This document shows, one piece after another, positions 16,742 to 30,694 of a stretch of 64,000 bases of DNA (position 1 is the first letter of the stretch; every line of letters begins with the position of its first letter). The stretch is from Blastococcus sp. VKM Ac-2987 (GTDB lineage: Bacteria > Actinomycetota > Actinomycetes > Mycobacteriales > Geodermatophilaceae): assembly GCF_026967805.1 (NCBI RefSeq), contig NZ_JAPVBG010000001.1, positions 62,001 through 126,000 of the forward strand. Direction: 5' to 3'. Position numbers and translations under genes: made by a program. A model generated the notes under the pieces. It did no database searches. It was given only the letters and a program-made list of their open reading frames with translations, and had not been told where the DNA came from.

Positions 16742-18412
16742 GTGACCGAGCCTGCACCGCACATGACTCCTGAGCAGTTCCGGCGCCACGGCCACGAGGT
16801 CGTCGACTGGATCGCGGACTACTGGGCGCGGATCGGCTCCTTCCCGGTGCGCTCGCAGGTCTCCCCCGGCGACGTCCGCGCCGATCTCCCGGCTTCCGCC
16901 CCCGAACAGGGCGAGCCGTTCGCCGCCGTCCTGGCCGACCTCGACCGGGTCGTCATGCCCGGCATCACGCACTGGCAGCACCCCGGCTTCTTCGGCTACT
17001 TCCCGGCGAACACCTCGGGCCCGTCGGTGCTGGGCGACCTCGTCTCCTCGGGGCTGGGCGTGCAGGGCATGTCCTGGGTGACCAGCCCGGCCGCCACCGA
17101 GCTCGAGCAGCACGTCATGGACTGGTTCGCCGAGCTCCTGGGCCTGCCGGAGTCCTTCCGCTCCACCGGCAGCGGCGGCGGAGTCGTCCAGGACTCGAGC
17201 TCCGGTGCCAACCTGGTCGCGCTCCTCGCCGCCCTGCACCGCGCGAGCGGCGGGGCCACGGTGCGCCAGGGGGTGCAGCCCGAGCGGGCCACCGTCTACG
17301 TCTCCAGCGAGACCCACTCCTCGATGGAGAAGGCGGTGCGCATCGCCGGGCTGGGCACCGACGCCGTGCGCATCGTGGAGGTCGACGGCGACCTCGGCAT
17401 GAACCCCGGCGCGCTCGCCGCCCGGCTGGAGCGCGACGTCGCCCGTGGCTACCGCCCGGTGCTGGTGTGCGCCACCGTCGGCACCACGTCCACCACCGCC
17501 GTCGACCCGCTGGCCGACATCGGGCCGATCTGCCAGGAGCACGGCGTCTGGCTGCACGTCGACGCCGCCTACGCCGGCGTGAGCGCCGTCGCGCCGGAGC
17601 TGCGCTCCCTGCAGGCCGGCGTCGAGTGGGCCGACAGCTACACCACCGATGCGCACAAGTGGCTGCTCACCGGCTTCGACGCCACCCTCTTCTGGGTCGC
17701 CGACCGCGCCGCCCTCACCGGCGCGCTGGCGATCCTCCCCGACTACCTCCGCAACGCCGCCACCGACACCGGCGCGGTGGTCGACCTCCGGGACTGGCAG
17801 ATCCCGCTGGGCCGCCGGTTCCGGGCGCTCAAGCTCTGGTTCGTCGTGCGCTGGTACGGGGCCGAAGGGCTGCGGGCCCACATCCGCGAGCACGTCTCCC
17901 TGGCCCAGGAGCTGGCCGGGTGGGCAGCGGCCGACGAACGCTTCGACGTGGTGTCGCCGCACCCGCTGTCGCTGGTCTGCCTGAGGCCGCGGTGGCCCGA
18001 GGGCGTGGACGCCGACGTCGCGACCATGACCCTGCTGGACCGGCTCAACGACGGCGGCGAGGTCTTCCTCACCCACACCACCGTGCAGCGGCAGCCGGTG
18101 CTGCGGGTGGCGATCGGCTCCCCGGCGACCACGCGGGCGCACGTCGAGCGGATGTGGGCGCTGCTCGTCGAGGGCCACGACTGGCTCGCCGCCGACTTCG
18201 CCGCCCAGGCCGCCGAGCAGGCAGCCGCACGGGCCGCCGAACGCCGGCGGGCCGAGCAGGAGCGGATCGAGCGGGAGCAGGCCGCGCGCGAGCAGTCCGA
18301 GCAGTCGGAGCAGACCGAGGTCGAGCAGGACGGGGCCGAGCAGGACGAGCCCGCCGTCGCACCCGACGAGCGCCCGACCGAGGACACCGAGGGCGCCGGC
18401 GCCCCCGCCTGA
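16742..18412 (+). CDS. PLP-dependent aromatic-L-amino-acid decarboxylase family protein
   Basis: A group II PLP decarboxylase (PF00282) of 556 residues. Family marks are MTPEQFRRHGHEVVDWIADYW at the start, THWQHPGFFGYFPANTS, PAATELEQHVMDWFAELLGLP, HVDAAYAG, and the PLP lysine in SYTTDAHKWLLTGFD. These make it a tryptophan/DOPA/phenylalanine-type decarboxylase producing an arylalkylamine; the substrate is not resolvable. The last roughly 80 residues are an added coiled-coil, Glu/Gln/Arg-rich tail not found in the catalytic family. Start GTG 16742 has TACGGT exactly 6 nt upstream (leaderless). It is convergent with tesB. Confidence 0.93.
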   Translation: MTEPAPHMTPEQFRRHGHEVVDWIADYWARIGSFPVRSQVSPGDVRADLPASAPEQGEPFAAVLADLDRVVMPGITHWQHPGFFGYFPANTSGPSVLGDLVSSGLGVQGMSWVTSPAATELEQHVMDWFAELLGLPESFRSTGSGGGVVQDSSSGANLVALLAALHRASGGATVRQGVQPERATVYVSSETHSSMEKAVRIAGLGTDAVRIVEVDGDLGMNPGALAARLERDVARGYRPVLVCATVGTTSTTAVDPLADIGPICQEHGVWLHVDAAYAGVSAVAPELRSLQAGVEWADSYTTDAHKWLLTGFDATLFWVADRAALTGALAILPDYLRNAATDTGAVVDLRDWQIPLGRRFRALKLWFVVRWYGAEGLRAHIREHVSLAQELAGWAAADERFDVVSPHPLSLVCLRPRWPEGVDADVATMTLLDRLNDGGEVFLTHTTVQRQPVLRVAIGSPATTRAHVERMWALLVEGHDWLAADFAAQAAEQAAARAAERRRAEQERIEREQAAREQSEQSEQTEVEQDGAEQDEPAVAPDERPTEDTEGAGAPA

Positions 18413-18430
18413 ACGGGGCGGAGCGGGGCC

Positions 18431-19324
18431 TCAGCGCTCCAGGGAGCGGATGAGGCCCTGCTGGGCCACCGTGGCGACGTGCGTGCCGTCGACGGCCCAG
18501 ATCTCGCCGAAGCACAGCGCCCGGCCGGCCGAGGCCGCCGGGCTGTCGGTCTCGTAGAGGAACCACTGGTCGGCCCGGACCGGCTGGTGGAACCAGACGG
18601 CGTGGTCCAGGCTCGCCCCCACGTACCGGCCACCCCACCCGCCGCCCAGGCGGGCCAGGCCCGCGGACAGCAGGGTGAGGTCGCTGACGAAGGTCAGCGC
18701 GGCGGCGTGCACGGACGCGTCCTCGGGCAGCCGGCCGGCCACCCGCATCCAGGCGTAGGTCTTCGTGTGCGGCGGCACCTTCGGTGCCCTGGCGAAAGGG
18801 TCCTCCATCAGCCGCTGCTCGACGGCCCGGCTGATGGCCAGCGCCGCCGATGCGTGCTCGCCGTACGGCGCCACCAGTTCGGCCAGGGTGGGCAGCCCCT
18901 CCGGCGCCGGGACGTCCGGCATCGGCCGGGCGTGCTCGGCCACCGACGGCTGCGGCGCCGAGGCGTCCGCGGTCAGGGAGAAGATCGCGACGTCCTCGCC
19001 GTTGCGCCGCTGGCGGGCGACGACCCGGCGGGTGGTGAAGCTCCGCCCGTCCCGGATCCGGTCGACCGAGTAGCGGATCTCCTCGTGCGGGTCGCCGGGC
19101 CGCAGGAAGTAGGAGTGCAGCGAGTGCACCGCGCGGCCCTCGGGCAGGGTGCGGGTCGCCGCCATGAGCGCCTGGCCGGCCACCTGACCGCCGAAGATCC
19201 GCTGGAGCGGGCTGCGGGGCGTCTGCCCGACGTAGACGTCGGTGCCCCGCTGCTCCAGGTCCAGCACCGTCATGAGCGACGCTGCCTGGCTGTCGGCGGT
19301 CACCCCGCTGGCGGGCTCGCTCAC
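18431..19324 (-). CDS. tesB: Acyl-CoA thioesterase II
   Basis: A 297-residue double-hotdog TesB thioesterase that hydrolyses medium- and long-chain acyl-CoA. The N-terminal hotdog has RIFGGQVAGQALMAA and VHSLHSYFLRPGDP; the C-terminal one has LDHAVWFHQPVRADQWFLYE and the ending IWAVDGTHVATVAQQGLIR, with the catalytic D, T and Q region typical of TesB. GTG 19324 overlaps the pyk stop as GTGA, so it is translationally coupled to pyruvate kinase. Confidence 0.95.
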   Translation of the reverse strand: MSEPASGVTADSQAASLMTVLDLEQRGTDVYVGQTPRSPLQRIFGGQVAGQALMAATRTLPEGRAVHSLHSYFLRPGDPHEEIRYSVDRIRDGRSFTTRRVVARQRRNGEDVAIFSLTADASAPQPSVAEHARPMPDVPAPEGLPTLAELVAPYGEHASAALAISRAVEQRLMEDPFARAPKVPPHTKTYAWMRVAGRLPEDASVHAAALTFVSDLTLLSAGLARLGGGWGGRYVGASLDHAVWFHQPVRADQWFLYETDSPAASAGRALCFGEIWAVDGTHVATVAQQGLIRSLER

Positions 19325-20736
19325 GAGTCGGTCCCCACCTCGTGCACCCGGATCAGGTTGGTGGAGCCGACGGTGTTGGGCGGGCTGCCGGCGACCACGA
19401 CCACCCGGTCGCCGACCTGGAGCCGGCCGATCGACAGCAGCGAGAAGTCCACCTGGGCGACCATGTCGTCGGTGTGCTCGACCGAGGGGACCAGGAACGT
19501 CTCCACGCCCCAGGAGAGCGCCAGCCGGCTGCGCACGCGGGGGTCGACGGTGAAGGCCAGCAGCGGCATCCGCGGGTGCAGCGACGCCAGCCGGCGGGTC
19601 GTCTCCCCCGTCTGCGTGAACGTGGCGAGCGCCTTCACGTCGAGCGATTCACCGATGTCCTTGGCCGCCCGCACGATGGCGCCCGAACGGGACCGCGAGC
19701 GTCGCAGGATCTCCGGCACCGGCATGTGGTCGCCCTCGACGGCGGCGATGATGCGGTCCATCGTCCGCACGGCGCCGATCGGGTAGGCACCGACCGACGT
19801 CTCCCCCGACAGCATCACCGCGTCGGTGCCGTCCAGCACGGCGTTGGCCACGTCGGAGGCCTCGGCGCGGGTCGGCCGGGAGTTGGTGATCATCGACTCG
19901 AGCATCTGGGTGGCGACGATGACCGGCTTGTTCCGCTCGCGGGCGGCCTGGATGGCGCGCTTCTGCACCAGCGGCACCTGCTCGAGGGCCAGTTCCACGC
20001 CCAGGTCGCCGCGGGCGACCATGATCCCGTCGAAGGCCTCGACGATCGCGTCGAGGTTGCGCACCGCCTCCGGCTTCTCCAGCTTGGCTATGACGGGGAC
20101 GTAGATGTCCTCCTGCCGCATGATGTCGCGGACCAGGGCGACGTCCGTCGGCGAGCGCACGAAGGACAGCGCGATGAAGTCCACGCCCAGGTGCAGGGCG
20201 AAACGGAGATCGCGTTCGTCCTTGTCCGACAGCGGGGGCACGCTCACCGCGACGCCGGGCAGCGAGAGGCCCTTGTTGTTGGAGACCTGACCCCCCTCGA
20301 CGACGAGGCAGAAGACGTCGGGGCCCTCGACGCCCACCACGCTGAGCGAGAGGTTGCCGTCGTCGACCAGCAGCCGGTCGCCGACGCGCACGTCGTTGGC
20401 CAGGTTCTTGTACGTGGTCGACACCCGCTCCGCGGTGCCTTCGACGTCCTCGACGGTGATGCAGATCTGGCTGCCGGTCTCCCAGCGCACCGGCCCGTCG
20501 GCGAAGGTGCCGAGCCGGATCTTGGGGCCCTGCAGGTCGGCGAGGATGGCCACCGCGTGACCGACGCGGTCGGATGCTTCGCGCACCAGCGCGTAGGCCG
20601 ACGCGTGGTCCTCGTGCGACCCGTGGCTGAAGTTGAGGCGGGCCACGTCCATCCCCGACTCGACCAGGGCGGTGACCTGTTCGGCGGAGCTCGTGGCCGG
20701 ACCCAGGGTGCAGACGATCTTGGCGCGGCGCGACAT
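19321..20736 (-). CDS. pyk: Pyruvate kinase
   Basis: Catalyses phosphoenolpyruvate + ADP to pyruvate + ATP, the last glycolytic step. The 471-residue protein opens with [15 protein letters not shown], has [16 protein letters not shown], the active-site [15 protein letters not shown] and [10 protein letters not shown], and [33 protein letters not shown]. The C-terminal domain with [10 protein letters not shown] and later TGETTRRLA is complete. A TAGCGT box lies 7 nt before ATG 20736, implying a leaderless mRNA. tesB overlaps its 3' end by 4 nt. Confidence 0.97.
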   Translation of the reverse strand: [471 protein letters not shown]

Positions 20737-20832
20737 GGCGATAACGCTAGTGCTCCACCGAACTGAAGGCGCCCGCGGCCCACCGCCGCGTGTCGCCCGT
20801 CAGCTCTCCACGGGGAGGGTGTCGCGCCGAGT

Positions 20833-20849
20833 GGGGCCCGGAGGGCCCC
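20833..20849. repeat. REP-like palindrome upstream of pyk
   Basis: GGGGCCC (20833-20839), GGA, GGGCCCC (20843-20849). It shares its core with the two elements at 16609-16718, suggesting a dispersed small palindrome family. It lies in the 191-bp gap between pyk and gltD. Confidence 0.55.
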
Positions 20850-20867
20850 GCGCAGGCGGGACGCCGA

Positions 20868-20920
20868 CGCTCCTCCGGACCGGGGTACGGCCACTGGCCG
20901 CGGTGCGGTCCGGAGGAGCG
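20868..20920 (-). terminator. gltD terminator hairpin
   Basis: A perfect 15-bp stem, CGCTCCTCCGGACCG (20868-20882) with its complement (20906-20920), encloses a 23-nt loop that itself holds GGCCA/TGGCC. In the minus direction it begins 7 nt after the gltD stop, so it should end the gltBD transcript. Confidence 0.7.
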
Positions 20921-20927
20921 CAGTGTC

Positions 20928-22418
20928 CTAGCGCAGCGCGGCCGCCGTCGGGGACACCGGACGGGGCAGCTGGGACTCGCCGGTCAGCCACGTGTCGGCA
21001 GCGGCGGCCGCGGCGCGGCCCTCCGCGATCGCCCACACGATGAGCGACTGGCCGCGGCCCATGTCACCGGCCACGAAGACGCCGGGCACGGTGGACATGA
21101 ACGCGTCGTCACGGACCACGTTGCCGCGCCCGTCGACCTCCACGCCGAGGGAGTCGACCAGGCCCTCGCGCTGCGCCCCGGTGAAGCCCATCGCGAGGAA
21201 CACCAGGTCGGCCGGGAGCTCGCGCTCGCTGCCCTCGATCTTCTGGAACCGGCCGTCGACCCGCTCGACCTCGTGGATCAGCAGCGCCCGCACGTTGCCG
21301 TGCTCGTCGCCGACGAAGCGCTCGGTGTTGACCGAGTACAGCCGCTCGCCGCCCTCCTCGTGCGCGCTGGAGACGCGCATGATCATCGGGTACGTGGGCC
21401 ACGGGTTGGCGCTCATGTCCCGGCGGTCCGGCGGCGCCGGCATGATCTCCAGCTGGGCGACCGACGCCGCCCCCTGCCGGTGCGCGGTGCCGAGGCAGTC
21501 CGCCCCGGTGTCACCGCCACCGATGATCACGACGTGCTTGCCGTGCGCGTTGATCGGCGGGTCGTCGAGCTCCCCGAGCGCCTGGCGGTTGCCGTAGGGC
21601 AGGTACTCCATGGCCAGGTGGATGCCGGCCAGCTCGCGCCCGGGTGCGGGCAGGTCACGGCCGACGGTCGCGCCACCGGCCAGGACGACGGCCTCGAAGT
21701 CCGCGCGCAGCTGCTCGATCGACAGGTCGCCCTCGCCGCTGCCGCCCACGTCGACCCCGGTGACGAACCGGGTGCCCTCGGCGCGCATCTGGTCCAGCCG
21801 CCGGTCCAGGACCGACTTCTCCATCTTGAACTCGGGGATGCCGTAGCGGAGCAGCCCGCCGACCTTGTCGGCCCGCTCGTAGACGGTCACGTCGTGCCCG
21901 GCGCGGGTGAGCTGCTGGGCGGCGGCCAGCCCGGCGGGACCGGACCCGATGACGGCGACCTTCCTGCCGGACCGCTCGGCGGGGGTCTGGGGGCTGACCC
22001 AGCCCTCGTCCCACGCCCGGTCGATGATCTCCCACTCGATCTGCTTGATGGTGACCGGCGACTCCTGCAGGTTCAGCACGCAGGAGCCCTCGCACGGCGC
22101 CGGGCAGAGCTTCCCGGTGAACTCCGGGAAGTTGTTCGTCGCGTGCAGCCGCTCGATGGCGTCCTGCCAGTCGTCGCGGCGGGCCAGGTCGTTCCACTCC
22201 GGGATCAGGTTGGCCACCGGGCAGGCGTGGTGGCAGAACGGGATCCCGCAGTCCATGCAGCGGGCCGCCTGCTTGCGCACCTCCGCCGTCGGGAAGAGCG
22301 GGTCCTCGCCGTTCTGCCGCCGGGTGTAGACGTCCTTCCAGTCCATGATCCGGAGCTCGACGGGACGCCGCGGCGGGAGGCCGCGCTCGTACTTCAGGAA
22401 ACCGGTCTGGTCAGCCAC
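20928..22418 (-). CDS. gltD: Glutamate synthase small (beta) subunit
   Basis: The NADPH-oxidising subunit of GOGAT, 496 residues. An N-terminal Cys cluster (CMDCGIPFCHHACPV, CPAPCEGSC) binds [4Fe-4S]. An FAD site follows (VAVIGSGPAGLAAAQQL), then KVGGLLRYGIPEFKMEK, an NADPH site (VVIIGGGDTGADC), and FVAGDMGRGQSLIVWAIAEGR at the C-terminus. It feeds electrons to GltB. GTG 22418 has GGGAG 10 nt upstream. It lies 110 nt downstream of gltB, same strand. Confidence 0.96.
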   Translation of the reverse strand: MADQTGFLKYERGLPPRRPVELRIMDWKDVYTRRQNGEDPLFPTAEVRKQAARCMDCGIPFCHHACPVANLIPEWNDLARRDDWQDAIERLHATNNFPEFTGKLCPAPCEGSCVLNLQESPVTIKQIEWEIIDRAWDEGWVSPQTPAERSGRKVAVIGSGPAGLAAAQQLTRAGHDVTVYERADKVGGLLRYGIPEFKMEKSVLDRRLDQMRAEGTRFVTGVDVGGSGEGDLSIEQLRADFEAVVLAGGATVGRDLPAPGRELAGIHLAMEYLPYGNRQALGELDDPPINAHGKHVVIIGGGDTGADCLGTAHRQGAASVAQLEIMPAPPDRRDMSANPWPTYPMIMRVSSAHEEGGERLYSVNTERFVGDEHGNVRALLIHEVERVDGRFQKIEGSERELPADLVFLAMGFTGAQREGLVDSLGVEVDGRGNVVRDDAFMSTVPGVFVAGDMGRGQSLIVWAIAEGRAAAAAADTWLTGESQLPRPVSPTAAALR

Positions 22419-22460
22419 GAACCGTCTCCCCCTTCGCAGTCGTACCGATGATGTCGGAGC

Positions 22461-22528
22461 GCGTCTCAGCCACGTGCCGCCGCTGACCCCGCGCCTCGGT
22501 TCCGCCGGGGCGGTGTGAGATGGGCGTC

Positions 22529-22537
<9 letters not shown>
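22461..22537. repeat. 14-bp direct repeat in the gltB-gltD gap
   Basis: GCGTCTCAGCCACG occurs at 22461-22474 and exactly again at 22524-22537, the second copy covering the gltB stop codon. On the minus strand each reads CGTGGCTGAGACGC, resembling also the gltD start (GTGGCTGAC). It may be the trace of a short duplication of the gltB end. Confidence 0.6.
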
Positions 22538-27178
<4,641 letters not shown>

Positions 27179-27429
27179 GTCACTCCCGTCGTCGGCGCAC
27201 CGTCGTGCCCTCGGGCGAGGGGTGGACGGGGGCTGGAGCCCGGGCCGGAGGTCAAGGGCGGCGGAGCTGGCGGCACGTGCGGAGCGCGCGGTGCGGGCGG
27301 ACACAGGTGCCCCGACCGTCGGTGGCGCGCGAGCCCACCGGTTGGTGCCGGTGAGCCGTCGTCCGCGGGGCAGCGCTGGCCCGGTCCGACACTACGACCC
27401 GCTCGGGATCGCCGGCGGGTCAGCCCGAA

Positions 27430-27459
27430 GCGTACACAGCTGTAACACCGGCCTGACAC
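27430..27459 (-). promoter_or_regulatory. Putative gltB promoter
   Basis: On the minus strand a TGTCAG (27454-27459) and an extended TGTG-TACGCT (-10 at 27430-27435) are spaced by 18 bp, about 250 nt before gltB. The spacer holds GTTACAGCTGT with an 8-bp palindrome ACAGCTGT (27437-27444), vaguely like a GlnR half-site (GTTAC). The rest of the 355-bp gap 27179-27533 shows no gene; it may be a long leader. No riboswitch fold was recognised. Confidence 0.4.
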
Positions 27460-27533
27460 CGCCGGAGCCGATCCGTGACGCGACGGCGAGATATCGGTGA
27501 ACCCTGGCCGGACCTGCGCGGTTCCCGGGTTCC

Positions 27534-28496
27534 TCAGGCGGTGGACGGCGGCCGGTGATCGTCCTCACGCACCCGCTCCCCGGCCGCCGTCCGGGGCTCG
27601 TCCGGCTCCCCCACCAGCGGCTTCTCGCCATCCGCGGTATCGCGGTCACCACGGGTGATGACCTCGCGCGGCCGGCCACGCTGCCAGATGAAGTAGGCCA
27701 CAGCCAGCAGCCCGACGACGATCGAGGTGAACACGTTGATCCGGACGCCGAAGAACGTCTCGGCCGGGTCCGTGCGGAGCAGCTCGATCCACAGCCGGCC
27801 GGCGCAGTAGGCGGCGACGTACAGCGCGAACGCGCGACCGTGCCCCAGCCGGAACCGGCGGTCGGCCCAGATGACCAGCGCGGCCGCGGCCAGGTTCCAC
27901 AACATCTCGTAGAGGAACGTCGGGTGGAAGGTGCCCAGCACCACCGGCTCGCCGTCGGCCCCGGTGACCGCCCGCCCACCGCTCCACTCGTAGATCGTCA
28001 GCGCCCACGGCAGGTCGGTGGGACCGCCGTAGAGCTCGTTGTTGAACCAGTTGCCCAGCCGGCCGATCGCCTGGGCGACCAGCAGGCCGGGGGCCAGCGC
28101 GTCGCCGAAGGCCGGCAGCGGGATGCCCCGGCGCCGGCAGGCGATCCAGGCACCCACTCCCCCGAGCGCGATGGCGCCCCAGATGCCCAGCCCGCCCTCC
28201 CAGATGGCGAACGCCCGGAGCGGGTCGCCGTCCTCGCCGAAGTACGGCCGGGGGCTGGAGATCACGTGGTAGAGCCGGCCGCCGACGATGCCGAAGGGCA
28301 CCGCCCAGACCGCGATGTCGAGGACGTCCTCGGCCGCGCCTCCCCGGGCCACCCACCGCTTCTGGGTCAGGACGACGGCGACGATGATCCCGGCGACGAT
28401 GCACAGCGCGTACGCGCGCACCGGGAAGGGGCCCAGCTCCCAGACCCCCTGCGTGGGGCTCGGGATGGCGGCCAGGGTGTCGGCGACGCCGGTCAT
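27534..28496 (-). CDS. lgt: Prolipoprotein diacylglyceryl transferase
   Basis: Membrane enzyme that transfers diacylglycerol to the lipobox Cys of prelipoproteins. At 320 residues with about seven membrane segments, it has RLYHVI, the Lgt signature AQAIGRLGNWFNNELYGGPTDLPWAL, and HPTFLYEMLWN. A hydrophilic C-terminal tail of about 40 residues is common in actinobacteria. ATG 28496 overlaps the trpA stop (ATGA). Position after trpA is conserved in actinobacteria. Confidence 0.96.
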   Translation of the reverse strand: MTGVADTLAAIPSPTQGVWELGPFPVRAYALCIVAGIIVAVVLTQKRWVARGGAAEDVLDIAVWAVPFGIVGGRLYHVISSPRPYFGEDGDPLRAFAIWEGGLGIWGAIALGGVGAWIACRRRGIPLPAFGDALAPGLLVAQAIGRLGNWFNNELYGGPTDLPWALTIYEWSGGRAVTGADGEPVVLGTFHPTFLYEMLWNLAAAALVIWADRRFRLGHGRAFALYVAAYCAGRLWIELLRTDPAETFFGVRINVFTSIVVGLLAVAYFIWQRGRPREVITRGDRDTADGEKPLVGEPDEPRTAAGERVREDDHRPPSTA

Positions 28497-29278
28497 GCCC
28501 GGACACCCTTCGCCAGGTCCTCGGACAGCGCGCGCACGCCGTCGGCGCCGCGGCCCTCCAGCATCTCGCGGACGTAGGCCGAGCCGACGATGACGCCGTC
28601 GGCGAAGCCGGCCACCTCGGCGGCCTGGCTGCCGTTCGAGACGCCGAGCCCGACGCACACGGCCAGCCCCGGCGCCGCCTCCCGGGTCCGGACCACCAGC
28701 GCCTCCGCCGCGTCGCCGACGGTCGCCCGGGTGCCGGTGACGCCCATGGTGGACGCGGCGTAGACGAAGCCGCGGCAGGCAGCGGTGGTGGAGCGCAGCC
28801 GGGCGTCGGTGGAGGACGGCGCGACGAGGAAGACCCGGTCGAGGTCATGCTCCTCGGCCGCCGCCAGCCAGCCGGCCGCCTCGTCGGGGATCAGGTCGGG
28901 GGTGATCGCGCCCGCTCCCCCGGCCGCGGCGAGGTCGGCGGCGAACCGTTCGACGCCGTAGCGCTCGATCGGGTTCCAGTAGCTCATGACGACCGGCACG
29001 GCGCCGGCCGCGGCGACCGCGGCGACGGCCCGCAGCACGTCGCGCATGCCCACCCCGGCCCGGACCGCGGCGTCCACCGCCTCCTGGATGACCGGCCCGT
29101 CCATGCCCGGGTCGCTGTAGGGGATGCCGATCTCGATGACGTCGGCGCCACCTTCGACCGCGGCCACCATCGCGGCGATCGACTCGTCGACCGTCGGGTA
29201 GCCGACCGGGAGGTAGGCGATCAGCGCGGCGCGGTCCTGCGCCCGGGCGGCGGCGATGCGGTTCCCGAGGGCGCTCAC
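28493..29278 (-). CDS. trpA: Tryptophan synthase alpha chain
   Basis: Cleaves indole-3-glycerol phosphate to indole and glyceraldehyde-3-phosphate. It is a 261-residue TIM barrel. The catalytic Glu lies in [20 protein letters not shown], and the second acid and phosphate-binding segments are in [20 protein letters not shown] and [12 protein letters not shown] 29278 overlaps the trpB stop (GTGA) and its own stop overlaps lgt, so trpB-trpA-lgt are coupled. Confidence 0.96.
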   Translation of the reverse strand: MSALGNRIAAARAQDRAALIAYLPVGYPTVDESIAAMVAAVEGGADVIEIGIPYSDPGMDGPVIQEAVDAAVRAGVGMRDVLRAVAAVAAAGAVPVVMSYWNPIERYGVERFAADLAAAGGAGAITPDLIPDEAAGWLAAAEEHDLDRVFLVAPSSTDARLRSTTAACRGFVYAASTMGVTGTRATVGDAAEALVVRTREAAPGLAVCVGLGVSNGSQAAEVAGFADGVIVGSAYVREMLEGRGADGVRALSEDLAKGVRA

Positions 29279-30651
29279 AGCTCCTCCCCCGCGTCGGGAC
29301 CGGCGACCGCCTCGTCGTTGCTCACGGCCCCCTCCGTCGGGTTCTGGTCGGTGTCGAGCCCCGGGCCCGGGTCGACCTCCTCGCGGTCGCCCAGCCCGAA
29401 CCACCGCGAGGCGGTCTCCACGTCCTTGTCGCCGCGGCCGGAGAGGTTCACCAGCAGCAGCGCCGGCTCATCCCCCCGCCCGCCGGCCCCCCGGCCACCG
29501 ACCTCCCGGCCCAGCTTCATCACACCGGCCAGGGCGTGCGCCGACTCGATCGCCGGGATGATGCCCTCGGTGCGGCAGAGCAGGGCGAAGGCCTCCATGG
29601 CCTCGGCGTCGGTGATCGCGCGGTACTCGGCTCGCCCGATGTCGTGCAGGTAGGAGTGCTCGGGTCCGACGCCGGGGTAGTCCAGGCCGGCGCTGATCGA
29701 GTGCGACTCGACCGTCTGGCCGTTGTCGTCCTGCAGCAGGTACGAGCGGGCGCCGTGCAGCACGCCGGGGGTGCCGCCGGTGATGGTGGCCGCGTGCCGG
29801 CCGGTGTCCACGCCGTCGCCGCCGGCCTCCAGGCCGATCAGCCGGACGCCGTCGTCGGGGACGAAGGCGGTGAAGATGCCGATCGCGTTGGAGCCGCCGC
29901 CCACGCAGGCCAGGACGGCGTCGGGCAGCCGCCCCTCCCGCTCGAGCACCTGGCCGCGCGCCTCGTCGCCGATGACCCGCTGGAAGTCGCGGACCATCGC
30001 CGGGAACGGGTGCGGGCCGGCGACGGTGCCGAAGACGTAGTTGGTCGTCTCGACGTTGGTCACCCAGTCGCGGAAGGCCTCGTTGATCGCGTCCTTGAGG
30101 GTGCGCGAGCCGGTGGTGACCGGGACGACCTCGGCGCCGAGCAGCCGCATGCGCGCGACGTTCAGCGCCTGGCGCCGGGTGTCCTCCTCGCCCATGTAGA
30201 CCGTGCAGGACAACCCCATCAGCGCGGCGGCGGTCGCCGTCGCCACGCCGTGCTGACCGGCGCCGGTCTCGGCGATGACCCGCTGCTTGCCGATCCGCTT
30301 GGTCAGCAGCGCCTGGCCCAGCACATTGTTGATCTTGTGCGAGCCGGTGTGGTTGAGGTCCTCCCGCTTGAGCAGGACACGGGCGCCGCCGCAGTGCTCG
30401 GCGAACTTGGGCACCTCGGTGACCGGGCTGGGCCGGCCGGTGTAGTCCCGCTGGAGCCGGGCGAACTCGGCGAGGAAGGCCGGGTCGACGCGCATGGCCT
30501 CGTAGGCCTCGGTCAGCTCGTCGAGGGCGGCGATGAGCGCCTCGGGGACGAAGCGGCCGCCGAACACCCCGAAGTGGCCCGTCCGGTCCGGCCAGCCCGG
30601 GCGCGCCGGGAGGGAGAGTTCTCCGGGCTGCGGCGGGCTGGTCGTCGTCAT
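29275..30651 (-). CDS. trpB: Tryptophan synthase beta chain
   Basis: Condenses indole with serine using PLP. It has 458 residues. The PLP Lys lies in [18 protein letters not shown], the catalytic Glu in [19 protein letters not shown], and the phosphate loop in [10 protein letters not shown]. It is a TrpB1-type enzyme but carries a short Gly/Arg-rich insert before [13 protein letters not shown] and an acidic tail of about 50 residues beyond the usual end. ATG 30651 is 43 nt after trpC; no trpM-like gene lies in that gap. Confidence 0.96.
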   Translation of the reverse strand: MTTTSPPQPGELSLPARPGWPDRTGHFGVFGGRFVPEALIAALDELTEAYEAMRVDPAFLAEFARLQRDYTGRPSPVTEVPKFAEHCGGARVLLKREDLNHTGSHKINNVLGQALLTKRIGKQRVIAETGAGQHGVATATAAALMGLSCTVYMGEEDTRRQALNVARMRLLGAEVVPVTTGSRTLKDAINEAFRDWVTNVETTNYVFGTVAGPHPFPAMVRDFQRVIGDEARGQVLEREGRLPDAVLACVGGGSNAIGIFTAFVPDDGVRLIGLEAGGDGVDTGRHAATITGGTPGVLHGARSYLLQDDNGQTVESHSISAGLDYPGVGPEHSYLHDIGRAEYRAITDAEAMEAFALLCRTEGIIPAIESAHALAGVMKLGREVGGRGAGGRGDEPALLLVNLSGRGDKDVETASRWFGLGDREEVDPGPGLDTDQNPTEGAVSNDEAVAGPDAGEEL

Positions 30652-30694
30652 GCGTCCAGTGTCCCGCGCCCGAACCGGTTGCCGGTGGAGGGGG

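Noticed and set aside
27179-27533. Glutamine or other riboswitch before gltB
   Set aside because: No conserved riboswitch core could be recognised in the leader.
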